Assembly (NCBI RefSeq): GCF_029835735.1 | Contig: NZ_JAOEAL010000001.1 | Span: forward strand, 4,030,001-4,094,000 | Length of the DNA: 64,000 bases | DNA from: Shewanella sp. GD04112 | GTDB lineage: Bacteria; Pseudomonadota; Gammaproteobacteria; Enterobacterales; Shewanellaceae | Direction: 5' to 3' | Notes under the pieces: generated by a model | What the model was told of the DNA's origin: nothing | What the model saw: the letters and a program-made list of their open reading frames with translations, nothing else | Database searches by the model: none | In this document: positions 43,712 through 53,432 of the stretch, piece by piece | Position numbering within the stretch: position 1 is the first letter of the stretch | How the letters are laid out: every line of letters starts with the position of its first letter | Program-made: the position numbers and the translations under genes

Positions 43712-45988
43712 ATGAAACAGAATACTATCAAAATGAGTTGCATTGCTTTAGCTATCTCATCTGCATTGGCAGCACAATATGCTGTTGCTGAGGATGAAAA
43801 TAGCACCGGGGAGAAGCAAGCTACCTTAGAACGCATTGAAGTCACCGCTCGTAAGTCCATTGAGAGCCTGCAAAACGTACCTGTTGCAGTGACCTCGGTC
43901 AGTGCTGACGATTTGGCGGAAAATGGCATCAGCGTGATGACTGAAATCCAGCAATTTTCACCCAACACCACGCTGCAATCCAGTCGTGGCACTAACTCTA
44001 CCCTCACGGCCTTTATTCGCGGTGTCGGTCAAGAAGATCCGCTCTGGGGCTATGAGCCCGGCGTCGGTATCTATATCGACGATGTGTATATCGCCCGCCC
44101 ACAGGGCGCGGTGCTCGATATCCTCGATGTGCAACGTATCGAAGTACTGCGTGGTCCACAGGGCACCCTCTATGGTAAAAATACCATCGGCGGCGCGGTC
44201 AAATACGTGACCAAGAAGATGAGCGGTGACGCTGAGTTAAACCTCAATGCCACCATCGGCAGCTACAACCAGCAAGACTACAAAATAGCAGGTCAATTAC
44301 CTTTAATTGATAACAAGCTGTATATTGGTGGCGCCTTCGCAAGCTTAAATCGCGATGGTTATGGTGACTTCATCACCTCAGCATTACCAGATCAAGATAC
44401 TGAAAACTATAACAAAGATGTTATGGCGGGCCGTGTGAGCTTAGAATACACGCCAACCGACGATCTGTTTATGCGCCTCAACTACGATAAAACCACAGAT
44501 GAGTCGAATTCAAAGGGGGGCTACCGCATGCTCCCCAGTGTCCTGACCGATGCCCCAGTACCAGACAGCAAATACGACTCTTACACCAGTATGCCAACCT
44601 GGAACAAAGTGGAAACCGAAGGTTGGGGGCTGACCATTGAATACGGCTTGAACGATGATTGGACACTGAAATCCGTGACCTCATCCCGCGAAAGCTATTC
44701 GCCCACCAACATCGACTTTGACAACACCAGCCTGCGTATTTTGGACGTTCCAGCCATCTACGATGACGAGCAATTTAGTCAGGAATTCCAAGCTAACTAC
44801 GACGGCGATAATTTGAAACTCGTATCAGGCCTTTATTACTTTAAAGGCGATTCCTGCGGGATGTTCGATTCCATCCTGTATGAATATTACAAAGCTTATG
44901 GTGGTCTTACTCGTGAAGTTCGTGGTTGCAACAACAGTGAAAGCTATGCCGCCTACGCTCAGGGCTCTTACGACATCACGGATAAATTGTCGATGACCGC
45001 AGGTTTGCGTTATACCCGCGAAACGAAGGATGCCACTGTCTATAACGGCATCATGTTTACGACGCTTTATCCCGAAACAGGTTGGATCCCAGGATATGTT
45101 CGCGATGAAGATGCCATCAACGCCAGTATTCCTAAGGTGTTAGATGATGAGGAAACCTGGTCGAAACTCAATCCACGCTTAGGTTTAGAGTACCAACTCA
45201 GCGACGATATGATGCTCTTTACCAGCTATTCACAGGGCTTCAAGTCGGGCACCTTTAACCCAAGGGCAACGGGACCAGAACCCGCAGTAGACCCAGAAGT
45301 CGTTGACTCCTATGAACTGGGTATAAAGAGTGAATGGTTTGACAGGCTGCGAGTTAACGCAACCGCCTTCTACTTAGACCATAAAGACAGACAGTTCGTG
45401 ACCGTATTACCCGGTGAAAACGCGTCCGATCTTAACCAACGTCTAGGCAACATTGGTAAATCGACGGCCACGGGTCTAGAACTCGAAGTGGAATACGCCG
45501 CGACTGAGTCATTGAATCTGTTCGCGACTCTGGGCTTAATCGATGCCAGCTTCGAGGAAGTGATCTCCTACGATAGCGATGGAAACCGCATCGATATCAG
45601 CGACACTTACACTATCACCAACACCCCTGATACCACGGCAAACGTTGGATTTAGCTACAATATCGACACGGATATCGGCAGCTTTGTGGCCAATGGTAAC
45701 TACTACTATCGCAGCGACTACGACTTAGCCGTAGTAAATAACCTGTTGAGCCAAGACGGCTATGGCCTGTTAAACCTCGGCTTGAACTGGTACAGCAACG
45801 ACGGTCACTGGCAAGCGGGTCTGCATTGGAAAAACGTCACTAACGAAGAATATCTGGTCGGTAACTACGCCTTCGTCACCCCAGATGGTAATGGCGGATA
45901 TATTCCAGGTTTAGGTGGTGACAATACATTAATTGGTTATTATGGCGATCCAGAGACTATCTCTCTCACTGTTGGCTATAATTTCTAG
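43712..45988 (+). CDS. TonB-dependent outer-membrane receptor
   Basis: This TonB-dependent transporter of 758 residues has a signal peptide (cut near QYAVAEDEN), a TonB-box-like ATLERIEVTARK, a plug domain (~45-160: VTSVSADDLAENGI, YIDDVYIARPQGAVLDILDVQRIEVLRGPQGTLYGKNT) and a C-terminal beta-barrel ending in VGYNF. It resembles the large group related to FecA/CirA without siderophore-specific signs, so the ligand could be an organic compound. The gene lies between an esterase and a two-component pair. Confidence 0.93.
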   Translation: MKQNTIKMSCIALAISSALAAQYAVAEDENSTGEKQATLERIEVTARKSIESLQNVPVAVTSVSADDLAENGISVMTEIQQFSPNTTLQSSRGTNSTLTAFIRGVGQEDPLWGYEPGVGIYIDDVYIARPQGAVLDILDVQRIEVLRGPQGTLYGKNTIGGAVKYVTKKMSGDAELNLNATIGSYNQQDYKIAGQLPLIDNKLYIGGAFASLNRDGYGDFITSALPDQDTENYNKDVMAGRVSLEYTPTDDLFMRLNYDKTTDESNSKGGYRMLPSVLTDAPVPDSKYDSYTSMPTWNKVETEGWGLTIEYGLNDDWTLKSVTSSRESYSPTNIDFDNTSLRILDVPAIYDDEQFSQEFQANYDGDNLKLVSGLYYFKGDSCGMFDSILYEYYKAYGGLTREVRGCNNSESYAAYAQGSYDITDKLSMTAGLRYTRETKDATVYNGIMFTTLYPETGWIPGYVRDEDAINASIPKVLDDEETWSKLNPRLGLEYQLSDDMMLFTSYSQGFKSGTFNPRATGPEPAVDPEVVDSYELGIKSEWFDRLRVNATAFYLDHKDRQFVTVLPGENASDLNQRLGNIGKSTATGLELEVEYAATESLNLFATLGLIDASFEEVISYDSDGNRIDISDTYTITNTPDTTANVGFSYNIDTDIGSFVANGNYYYRSDYDLAVVNNLLSQDGYGLLNLGLNWYSNDGHWQAGLHWKNVTNEEYLVGNYAFVTPDGNGGYIPGLGGDNTLIGYYGDPETISLTVGYNF

Positions 45989-46012
45989 AATATAATGTTA
46001 TTGACGCATAAT

Positions 46013-46040
46013 AATAACCGACTCCCATGAGTCGGTTATT
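46013..46040 (+). terminator. Terminator after the TonB receptor
   Basis: The perfect 12-bp stem AATAACCGACTC / GAGTCGGTTATT has a 4-base loop and is followed by AATTTAA. It lies 25 bp past the stop. Confidence 0.75.
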
Positions 46041-46118
46041 AATTTAACGGCTTTAAATATTATCTAGCATTAATTTCCAATAGGATTAAACTTGGTTAAA
46101 AAATAAAGGGAACGGATT

Positions 46119-46790
46119 ATGTCTCAGATAAAAGTCGCCATTGCTGATGATCATCCATTATTTCGTACAGCCTTAACGCAAGCTGTTCTCAAGAATGTGA
46201 ATACAGCGGAAGTATTGGAAGCAGAAAACTTTCAAGAATTAATTACGCTCGTTGAGAATAATCCTGATATTGAACTGATCTTTCTCGATTTACATATGCC
46301 CGGCAATGAGGGCTTTACTGGCTTAACTCTACTACAGAATCATTTTCCCGATATCGCGGTGATCATGGTGTCCTCCGATGATCAGCCCGAGATTATCCGT
46401 AAGGCCATTAACTTTGGCGCCAGTGCGTTTATCCCCAAATCCGCCAGCTTAACCCAGATCTCCACCGCGATTGCTACTGTGCTCGAAGGGGAAGTCTGGC
46501 TACCGGAACACACGGATATCAATGTCGATCAGCAAACCGCTGCCGAGCATCAACGTTTAGCGAAGCAACTGGCGCAATTAACCCCACAGCAGTACACAGT
46601 GCTGGCCAGCATTGCCAATGGACGCTTAAACAAGCAGATCGCCTATGATCTTGATATTAAAGAGACCACGGTAAAGAAACACGTGTCGGCGATACTGGTT
46701 AAACTCGAAGTCTACAACCGCACTCAGGCAGGCTTAGTCTTCCAACAGTTGATGATAACCAGCAACGATAAACCGCCGATCAGCGCCTAA
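46119..46790 (+). CDS. LuxR/FixJ-type response regulator (CrbR-like)
   Basis: This DNA-binding response regulator of 223 residues has an N-terminal receiver with phosphorylation site D57 in LIFLDLHMP, acidic D10 and D11, and lysine in FIPKSA. Its C-terminal LuxR helix-turn-helix reads LTPQQYTVLASIANGRLNKQIAYDLDIKETTVKKHVSAIL. It converges on a sensor kinase gene encoding a symporter-like domain, the same pairing as CrbS/CrbR (acetate-responsive in Vibrio and Shewanella). The divergent promoter region upstream holds no clear sites. Confidence 0.9.
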   Translation: MSQIKVAIADDHPLFRTALTQAVLKNVNTAEVLEAENFQELITLVENNPDIELIFLDLHMPGNEGFTGLTLLQNHFPDIAVIMVSSDDQPEIIRKAINFGASAFIPKSASLTQISTAIATVLEGEVWLPEHTDINVDQQTAAEHQRLAKQLAQLTPQQYTVLASIANGRLNKQIAYDLDIKETTVKKHVSAILVKLEVYNRTQAGLVFQQLMITSNDKPPISA

Positions 46791-46821
46791 CTAACCTAGG
46801 CTCCAGAATTCAAACCTAAAG

Positions 46822-46853
46822 AAAAACAGTGGCACTAAGCCACTGTTTTTTTT
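46822..46853. terminator. Bidirectional terminator between regulator and sensor kinase
   Basis: The 12-bp stem AAAAACAGTGGC / GCCACTGTTTTT with a 5-base loop has T and A runs on both sides. It separates converging genes. Confidence 0.88.
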
Positions 46854-46892
46854 ATCCGCATTTATTAATGCCAGAACCACGATAGTGCAGAG

Positions 46893-49800
46893 TTAAGACA
46901 ATTGCTTAATTAATCGTTTTAAGGCGGTGGCTTTAACGGGTTTACGCACAAAACTGAACTGTGCGCTGCTGGTGTGTTGTCGCACGGATTCAGACGGATC
47001 TGCCGAGCAGATAATGCAGGTCGGACGCTGACTACTAAACACAGGATGAGTGAGTAAGCTTTGCACCAGATCGACACCGTTTTGGTCATCATCCAAGTGG
47101 TAATCGGCAATGATAAGCTTCGGCAACACCTGCTGCGCAAGTTGCTGCTCGGCACTTGCTTTATCCCGTGCAGTGAGTACATGGCAGCCCCAGCCTAACA
47201 GCAATGAGGAGATGGCCTTTAGCATTAACTCATCGTTATCTATGACTAACACGCTGATATTAAAGCTATCGTTTACGCCTTCCTCTTCGCTGCGTAGCTT
47301 AACCACATTACTGGGATTACTGGGTTTAGCCTGAGCGAATACGCGCGGCACTTCAACACTAAAACAGGTGCCCTTACCCACCTCTGAGTGCAACCTAATC
47401 TTAAGCCCGAGTAACTTAGCGATGCGATCGCAAATCGCCAGTCCCAGCCCAAGCCCTGGGATCTCCCGCGTTTGTTCGAGGCGCTCAAACTCGCCGAAAA
47501 TCGCCTGCTGTTTATCTTGAGGAATGCCGGGGCCATTGTCCCATACTTGAATGAGCAGGCTATGTTCGAGCCGCCTCACACCCAGCAGCACCTTAGGCAC
47601 AAAATCGGCTTGTGATAGCTTAGGCAAAGCCGCGCTGGCATTGAGCGACAGCGGCGTTTGCCGATTCACCGCGCCAGCAGGGGAATAATGGAACGCATTG
47701 GAGAGGAAATTTTGAATAATCCGTCGCAGCAAACGTTGATCGCTTTGCACTAAACAGGAGGAGAACTGATAGGAAAAATCTATGCCCTGCTCGGCGGAAA
47801 GTGCTTTAAACTCATTCACTAAGGTTGAGAGTAAATCATTGAGCGCAAATTGGCTCAGCTCGGTTTTAAGGCTGCTGCTATCGAGGCGGGAGATTTCCAC
47901 CAGATCGGATAACAGGCTCTCCACCACATTTAGGGAGGCTTCAATATGGGTGGCGAGATCCTTGAGTTCGGTCGACGTCACCCGCTGTTTGAGCATCTCG
48001 GTAAACAGAGTGAGTGCGTTAAAGGGCTGCATTAAATCGTGGCTCGCCGCCGCTAAGAAGCGTGTCTTACTGCTATTAGCCGCCTCGGCTTCGGCCTTGG
48101 CTTTAGCGAGTTCCCTTGTGCGGCTTTCGACCCGCTTTTCGAGGTTTTCGTTAGCCAGTTGCAGGGCTTTTTCGGCCTGAATATGGGCGGTAATGTCGGT
48201 AAAGGTACTGACAAAGCCGCCACCCGGCATGGCTTGACCACGGATCTCCAGTACCTTGCCATCGAGCATAGTGCGCTGGAAATGGTGTGGGCTGCCGCTA
48301 CGCATATGGGCGAGGCGTTTTTCCACCAGCTCATGGGCCTCATCACCCACAATAATGCCGCGCTCGATATTAAACCGCAGCAGCGTCTCTATCGGTATAC
48401 CAGCTTTTACCAAATCTTTAGGATAATCAAGCAATTCAATATAGCGTTTGTTCCATGCAACTAGGCGCATATCGGCATCGACTACGCTGATCCCCTGCTC
48501 GATGTTTTCTACCCCTGATTGCAGCAGCTCGCGGTTAAACTCGAAGATCTGGTTGGCCTCATCGACTATGCTGACCACATCCTCCAGCGGTACTTGCTGG
48601 GAGCGTGAGGCGGCATTCATCACCATCCGCGTCGAGGCAGACCCTAGTACCCCCGACAGCTTAAGACGGGTGTAATCCACCAGCTCCTCGCGCCGTGTGG
48701 CTAATTGCAATTCCGAACCAAGTACTTTCGCCCTAGCCTGCAGGGCATCGGCTTCTTCCTTGTTGATAAAGCGGTGTAATAGGCTCGCCAGATCCTCAAC
48801 CGAGAGGTGCCTTTCCAGCGCCACCTGTTTACGGTTAACAAACACATCGGCTTGGAGCACCTCCCCCACACTCTGCTCTTTCAGCAACGAAATCAGCACA
48901 AAACAACCGACGTTCGCGAGCAAACTATACAGTAGGCCGTGGCTGATATTATCCAGCCCCGTCAGGCCAAATAGCGCGGTTGGAGTTAACCATGGAATAT
49001 TCAACAAGCCTTGGGTGACCCAGAGTGCATCGGGAAAGGTCGCGGGCAGCAGCAAGGTATAGAGCCAGACTAAACTGCCCATCAACATGCCCCAAAAGGC
49101 CCCTTGGGTGGTGGCGCGGCGCCAATAGAGCGCGCCCACGGCGGCGGGAAAAAACTGCGACAGCAGCACAAAGGATAATAAGCCAATGCTGGCCAAGTGA
49201 TTCTGCTGATCGATATAACGCTCGAAGGCAAAGGCCGATAGCAGAATCGCCGCTATCGATATCCGCCGTAAATTGAGCAATATCCCCGCAAGCTGCGGTG
49301 TCTGTTGCGAGCTAAATTTCGGCAATCTCAGCAGCAATGGAGTCAAAATCTCGGTCGAAATCATGGTGCTGAGTACAATCGCCGCCACAATGACCATGGC
49401 CGTTGCCGCCGCAAGGCCGCCAATATACACCAAGACCCCAAGCCAAGCCTGCTGATAGAAGAGTGGTAAGGTCAGCACGTAGGTGTCGGCATCGACACTG
49501 CCGCCGGGAAAGCTAATCTGCCCCGCAAGCGCGATAGGCAATACAAAGGCATTAATCAGCAGCAGATACAGTGGCACCATCCAACGGGCGGCTTTTAACT
49601 CTTTGGCATGATGATTTTCAATCATCATCATGTGGAATTCCTGTGGCAGCGCATAGATGGTAATGGCGCCCAGCAGAATTTGTGACAGCACAAAATAGAG
49701 TGAATTCCCCTCAGAACTCGGCGGTAAGTGCTGACCCCGAGCGAGCAAATCACTAAAACCATCAAACACATAGAAAGTCGCGAACAACCCAACCGTGGTG

Positions 49801-50420
49801 AGCGCAAACAGCTTAACGATAGAGCTAAAGGCAATCGCCAGAACCAACCCTTGATTTTGTTTACTGGCCGAAAGCTGCCGTGTACCGAATAAGATACTAA
49901 AGATAATCAACACGATAGTAACGATAAACGCCGTGCTGATCCCAGACTGAAAGGTACCCGTTAAGAGGTCGAAGCTGGTACTTATCGCCCTCAGTTGCAG
50001 CGCGATATAGGGAATAGTGCCAAAGAGGGACACCATGGCAACGCTGGCGGCAATTTTAGGCGAGCGGTCGAAGCGGCAGGCGATAAAGTCGGCAATCGAG
50101 GTCAGGTTTTGGCTTTTGATGATCTGCAATGTGCGCATCAACATAGGCCACGCCAATACTAGGCAGATTATCGAACCTATGTAGATGGGCGCTAACCAAG
50201 CGCCCGTGGTCGCCGCTTGCCCAACCGTGCCGTAAAACGCCCACGAAGTACAACACACCCCCAAGGATAAACTGTACACCCAAGGGCGTTTACGCCATTG
50301 ATCAATCGCCTGATTTTGCCCCCATTGGGCGACAATAAACAGCACAGCCAAATAGACAATCGATATAACGCTGATCCACCAAGTATCAACAGACAACCAC
50401 GCCAGCAAGATATTCCCCAA
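46893..50420 (-). CDS. Hybrid sensor histidine kinase with sodium/solute-symporter domain (CrbS-like)
   Basis: A 1175-residue sensor. Residues ~1-510 are a sodium:solute symporter (SLC5-type) membrane domain with 12-13 helices. A STAC-like linker (~540-620), a PAS domain (~635-755) and a coiled coil follow. The kinase has its phospho-acceptor His in SHDLMQPFNAL, an ATPase domain (DNGPGIP, GLGLGLAICDRIAKLLG) and a C-terminal receiver with Asp in IIADYHLDDD. This is the CrbS/MxtR architecture. The transporter half may bind or carry the signal. Its partner is likely the response regulator at 46119-46790. The start is TTG 50420. Confidence 0.92.
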   Translation of the reverse strand: MGNILLAWLSVDTWWISVISIVYLAVLFIVAQWGQNQAIDQWRKRPWVYSLSLGVCCTSWAFYGTVGQAATTGAWLAPIYIGSIICLVLAWPMLMRTLQIIKSQNLTSIADFIACRFDRSPKIAASVAMVSLFGTIPYIALQLRAISTSFDLLTGTFQSGISTAFIVTIVLIIFSILFGTRQLSASKQNQGLVLAIAFSSIVKLFALTTVGLFATFYVFDGFSDLLARGQHLPPSSEGNSLYFVLSQILLGAITIYALPQEFHMMMIENHHAKELKAARWMVPLYLLLINAFVLPIALAGQISFPGGSVDADTYVLTLPLFYQQAWLGVLVYIGGLAAATAMVIVAAIVLSTMISTEILTPLLLRLPKFSSQQTPQLAGILLNLRRISIAAILLSAFAFERYIDQQNHLASIGLLSFVLLSQFFPAAVGALYWRRATTQGAFWGMLMGSLVWLYTLLLPATFPDALWVTQGLLNIPWLTPTALFGLTGLDNISHGLLYSLLANVGCFVLISLLKEQSVGEVLQADVFVNRKQVALERHLSVEDLASLLHRFINKEEADALQARAKVLGSELQLATRREELVDYTRLKLSGVLGSASTRMVMNAASRSQQVPLEDVVSIVDEANQIFEFNRELLQSGVENIEQGISVVDADMRLVAWNKRYIELLDYPKDLVKAGIPIETLLRFNIERGIIVGDEAHELVEKRLAHMRSGSPHHFQRTMLDGKVLEIRGQAMPGGGFVSTFTDITAHIQAEKALQLANENLEKRVESRTRELAKAKAEAEAANSSKTRFLAAASHDLMQPFNALTLFTEMLKQRVTSTELKDLATHIEASLNVVESLLSDLVEISRLDSSSLKTELSQFALNDLLSTLVNEFKALSAEQGIDFSYQFSSCLVQSDQRLLRRIIQNFLSNAFHYSPAGAVNRQTPLSLNASAALPKLSQADFVPKVLLGVRRLEHSLLIQVWDNGPGIPQDKQQAIFGEFERLEQTREIPGLGLGLAICDRIAKLLGLKIRLHSEVGKGTCFSVEVPRVFAQAKPSNPSNVVKLRSEEEGVNDSFNISVLVIDNDELMLKAISSLLLGWGCHVLTARDKASAEQQLAQQVLPKLIIADYHLDDDQNGVDLVQSLLTHPVFSSQRPTCIICSADPSESVRQHTSSAQFSFVRKPVKATALKRLIKQLS

Positions 50421-50512
50421 TCAACCTGTATACACCCAGCCAAACTACACTAGACAAACAAATTGTTAAACACTTGATAACAGCACGGTGCACTAAGGTA
50501 GTACTTATTTAT

Positions 50513-50520
50513 CCCCCCCC
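50513..50520. repeat. Run of eight C in a divergent promoter region
   Basis: C8 lies 46 bp upstream of the MFS gene start and ~95 bp from the sensor start. Such runs can slip during replication and alter promoter spacing. There is no evidence of variation within this one sequence. Confidence 0.4.
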
Positions 50521-50565
50521 ATCGGCTAACCTACGGCCAATATTGACTCGAGGTTTTAAACAACT

Positions 50566-51741
50566 ATGCCGATAAAAATTACCCATAAATATCTCGTAGA
50601 AGGCTTGGTTTTTACCAGTTACGTCTTATTTGCAATGGCATGGGTTGGCGGCACCGCGAGTATGAATAACATCATGGCCTCGATGCATATCGAGAGTTAT
50701 GCCTCCGCCAGTTTATTGAGCGGCGCTGTCACCTTAGCCAAAATTGTCGGCACCTTTGCTGCGGCCTATCTCACCCTCAAATTTGGGGTGAAGTATGCGT
50801 TTTTAGTCGCGGCGTTATTGATAGTCACAGGCATCATGACACCCTTCGCTCCAAACTATGAGTTACTGCTGGTGAGCCGCTTTTTAATGGGGCTGGGCGG
50901 CGCCTTTATGATTGTCTATTTCAACCCGATTGTGATGCACTGGTTCGCCCCCGAAGAACGCCCAGTGATCAATGGATTAAACGCGGTGGCCTTTAATGTG
51001 GGCACTGCTATCGTGCTTTGGGGCATGCCGAGCATCAACGCCATCAGCGGCGGTTGGCAACAAAGCCTGTTGGTGTTTTCCCTGGCCAGTCTGGTACTGG
51101 CGCTACTCTGGTTATTGGTGAAGTTTGAACAAGCCCCTAGCCATCAAGCCAATGCACAACAAGATAACACCCACTCATACTCCTATCTCGATGGCTTAAA
51201 AGACGGCTTTAACTGGGCCTATGCCCTCACCTACTCGGGATTATTATCCTTTTATATTTGCCTATTCACCTTTTATCCGCAGGCGGGCATCAGCCAGAGT
51301 AAGTGGGTGATTGGTTTTGGGATTGTCGGCACCATAGCGGGGATACTCTACAGCCGTAAACAGCCCCTGCGCCTGCCGATTATTCGCCTCAGCGGCCTGC
51401 TTATTTTCTTAACCGTGTTAGGGCTCTCCTTCGGCTCGGCGCCTTGGCTGCAAACCCTGTGCGCTATCGTCTTAGGCTTTTGCATCTTTTTACCCGTCAC
51501 CGCTTTAGTCTCGATTCCCCACGAGTTACCTAAGATGACCAGTCAAAAAATCACGGTGATTTTTAGCCTGTTTTGGTCCATCAGCTATCTGATTTCGACC
51601 TTAGTGCTATGGCTGTTTGGCAAGCTAGTTGATATCAACCAAGGCAGTTACTTTGCCTCGTTTGTGCTGATCACTCTGTTAAGCGCCACTGTGTTTATTG
51701 GCAGCTATTTTCTCCCCGAAACCGGACAAGCTAAGGAGTAA
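50566..51741 (+). CDS. Major facilitator superfamily transporter
   Basis: A secondary transporter of 391 residues with 12 predicted helices. MFS signs include LKFGVKYAFLVAALLIVTGIMTPFA after helix 2 and SRFLMGLGGAFMIVYFNP in helix 4. It is closest in style to the CynX/NimT-like or oxalate/carboxylate types, but the substrate is not readable. Its stop is 2 bp before the next esterase, so both are one unit. It is divergent from the CrbS-like sensor, which may control it. Confidence 0.9.
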   Translation: MPIKITHKYLVEGLVFTSYVLFAMAWVGGTASMNNIMASMHIESYASASLLSGAVTLAKIVGTFAAAYLTLKFGVKYAFLVAALLIVTGIMTPFAPNYELLLVSRFLMGLGGAFMIVYFNPIVMHWFAPEERPVINGLNAVAFNVGTAIVLWGMPSINAISGGWQQSLLVFSLASLVLALLWLLVKFEQAPSHQANAQQDNTHSYSYLDGLKDGFNWAYALTYSGLLSFYICLFTFYPQAGISQSKWVIGFGIVGTIAGILYSRKQPLRLPIIRLSGLLIFLTVLGLSFGSAPWLQTLCAIVLGFCIFLPVTALVSIPHELPKMTSQKITVIFSLFWSISYLISTLVLWLFGKLVDINQGSYFASFVLITLLSATVFIGSYFLPETGQAKE

Positions 51742-51743
51742 GC

Positions 51744-52733
51744 ATGCAAGTTTCCCCACGCGGTACCGCTTCAGCAAAACTGACTGATTTTCTTGAGTTA
51801 GCGAACCAGAATATCGCCCTCGCGAAACAGCAAAATATTCAATACAGCCCACAACTGCTGCGGGAAAACTTGAATAAACTCGCGGCCCTGATGAGTGCTA
51901 AGCCTGAGGTGAGTTATATCGCCGATAAGGCATGGCAAGTTAAAGATGCGCAGCATGGCGACAGGGAAATTGGTTGCCGAGTTTATAGCCCTGCGCCCAA
52001 CAAAGCGCTACCCGTGGTATTACATTTTCACGGCGGCGGCCATATGTGCGGCAGTGTGGAACTATACGACCCTATCTGTCGTCACCTTGCCAGTATCGCT
52101 CAATGTGTGGTGATCAGTGTTGAGTATCGCCTCGCGCCCGAACATCCCTATCCGGCGGGACTTGAAGACTGCGAATATGCCCTGCGCCACTATCAAAGCG
52201 TGCTGACTGAGGTGCAATACCAACAAGGTGTGAGCATCATGGGTGACAGTGCCGGTGGCGCGCTATGCACTAGCCTTAGCCAACGCAGCCTCAGCGACAG
52301 CACACTTAACATCGCCAAACAGATCTTGGTGTATCCCAGCGTGGATTACACTATGGCGAGCGCTTCCTATCAGAGTAATGGTGCGGGTTTCTTGCTCGAA
52401 ACCCCGAGGGTGCAATGGTACTTCGAGCAATATTTTCAAGAAGTGGCTAAGGATGCCGAGCGAGTCAAACAAGCTTCCCCCTTACATGGCGAGTTCAACG
52501 CCAAACTGCCTAGCACCTTGATATTTACCGCGGGCTGCGACCCTCTGCGGGATGAAGGCATTGCCTATGCCAACGCCTTAACGGCGGCTGGCGTGCAGGT
52601 GCAGCACCATCAATTTGAAGACATGATCCACGCCTATATGCTGCTGCAGGATTTGGTTACAGAAGAATGCCTTGCGACCTACCGTATGATTGCCGCGTTT
52701 TTAGCTGAGCCCATAACCGCTAACACTCGCTAG
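51744..52733 (+). CDS. Alpha/beta-hydrolase esterase of the hormone-sensitive-lipase family
   Basis: A cytoplasmic esterase of 329 residues with HGGG at 96-99 (oxyanion hole) and GDSAGG with Ser169. The acid and base are probably in GCDPLRDEG and MIHAYM. There is no signal peptide. It acts on short- or medium-chain esters, so it could process what the adjacent MFS transporter imports. The MFS gene ends 2 bp upstream (coupled) and a terminator follows. Confidence 0.92.
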   Translation: MQVSPRGTASAKLTDFLELANQNIALAKQQNIQYSPQLLRENLNKLAALMSAKPEVSYIADKAWQVKDAQHGDREIGCRVYSPAPNKALPVVLHFHGGGHMCGSVELYDPICRHLASIAQCVVISVEYRLAPEHPYPAGLEDCEYALRHYQSVLTEVQYQQGVSIMGDSAGGALCTSLSQRSLSDSTLNIAKQILVYPSVDYTMASASYQSNGAGFLLETPRVQWYFEQYFQEVAKDAERVKQASPLHGEFNAKLPSTLIFTAGCDPLRDEGIAYANALTAAGVQVQHHQFEDMIHAYMLLQDLVTEECLATYRMIAAFLAEPITANTR

Positions 52734-52757
52734 CTCGCCCATTCAAACTCTCCCTCA

Positions 52758-52799
52758 AAGCACCTACACCCAAGATATGCTTGTAGGTGCTTATTTTTT
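52758..52799 (+). terminator. Terminator after the HSL-type esterase
   Basis: AAGCACCTACA and TGTAGGTGCTT form an 11-bp stem, followed by ATTTTTTAA. It lies 25 bp after the stop codon. Confidence 0.85.
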
Positions 52800-52850
52800 A
52801 AGTAGTCATTAGCGGGAGGACATCATTAAAAAATACAGCTATACCCCAAA

Positions 52851-53306
52851 TTACTCGCTATAAATCACGCCAATTTTCCCATTTAAAAATGGCACTTGGA
52901 TTAATTGTTCATTCGTCCAAGGTGTAAGGTAACCAATTGATATAGCATTAGTTCCCAATTCACCCTCACCATAGGCGTACTCGTGACTAGTGTGAACCTC
53001 AATCAGCTCAGGAGTGAGCAATGACCATACAGTGACAACATCAACCCTGAACTCAACAGGCACGATATTACAAGCATGAATAAACTCGACCACTTTAGCC
53101 GCTATTTCATCGCGCAACGTCTCGCTCGGCTCGATAAGTAATGTGAGGGCCGTGCGTTGACTGGCCGAAGGCCCATTAACCTCACCATGAATAACCAGTT
53201 GAAAGTCTCCCCCGAGGTAGGGAATCGACAATGAGGTTTGCCAAACTTTGGACTTTCCTTTAGCTCTGAGTACACCAAAAGGCATGAGGTCGATAGTGCG
53301 GTACAT
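52851..53306 (-). CDS. Hypothetical protein, 151 residues
   Basis: This minus-strand frame begins at ATG 53306 (MYRTIDLMPFGVLRAKGKSKVW) and is intact. It has mixed beta and alpha segments (SLSIPYLGGDFQLVIHGEV, NIVPVEFRVDVVTVWSLL) and an acidic tail. No signal peptide, membrane helix or known motif was seen. It is lightly AT-richer than its neighbours and alone between terminators. No family is recognised. Confidence 0.6.
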   Translation of the reverse strand: MYRTIDLMPFGVLRAKGKSKVWQTSLSIPYLGGDFQLVIHGEVNGPSASQRTALTLLIEPSETLRDEIAAKVVEFIHACNIVPVEFRVDVVTVWSLLTPELIEVHTSHEYAYGEGELGTNAISIGYLTPWTNEQLIQVPFLNGKIGVIYSE

Positions 53307-53371
53307 GGTTAAAGTAGAATCCTAACGCTGGAATAGGTTTGATAAATAACGCATGAGAGATTAACGCGAAA

Positions 53372-53405
53372 AAAACGGGATGGGTATTGTTACCCATCCC
53401 GTTTT
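53372..53405. terminator. Terminator between the hypothetical gene and the amidase
   Basis: The perfect 15-bp stem AAAACGGGATGGGTA / TACCCATCCCGTTTT has a TTGT loop and A and T runs on both sides. It ends the minus-strand agmatine unit and may also insulate the region leftward. Confidence 0.88.
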
Positions 53406-53432
53406 GTATTTCTCAGTCTTACGGCGTAAAGC

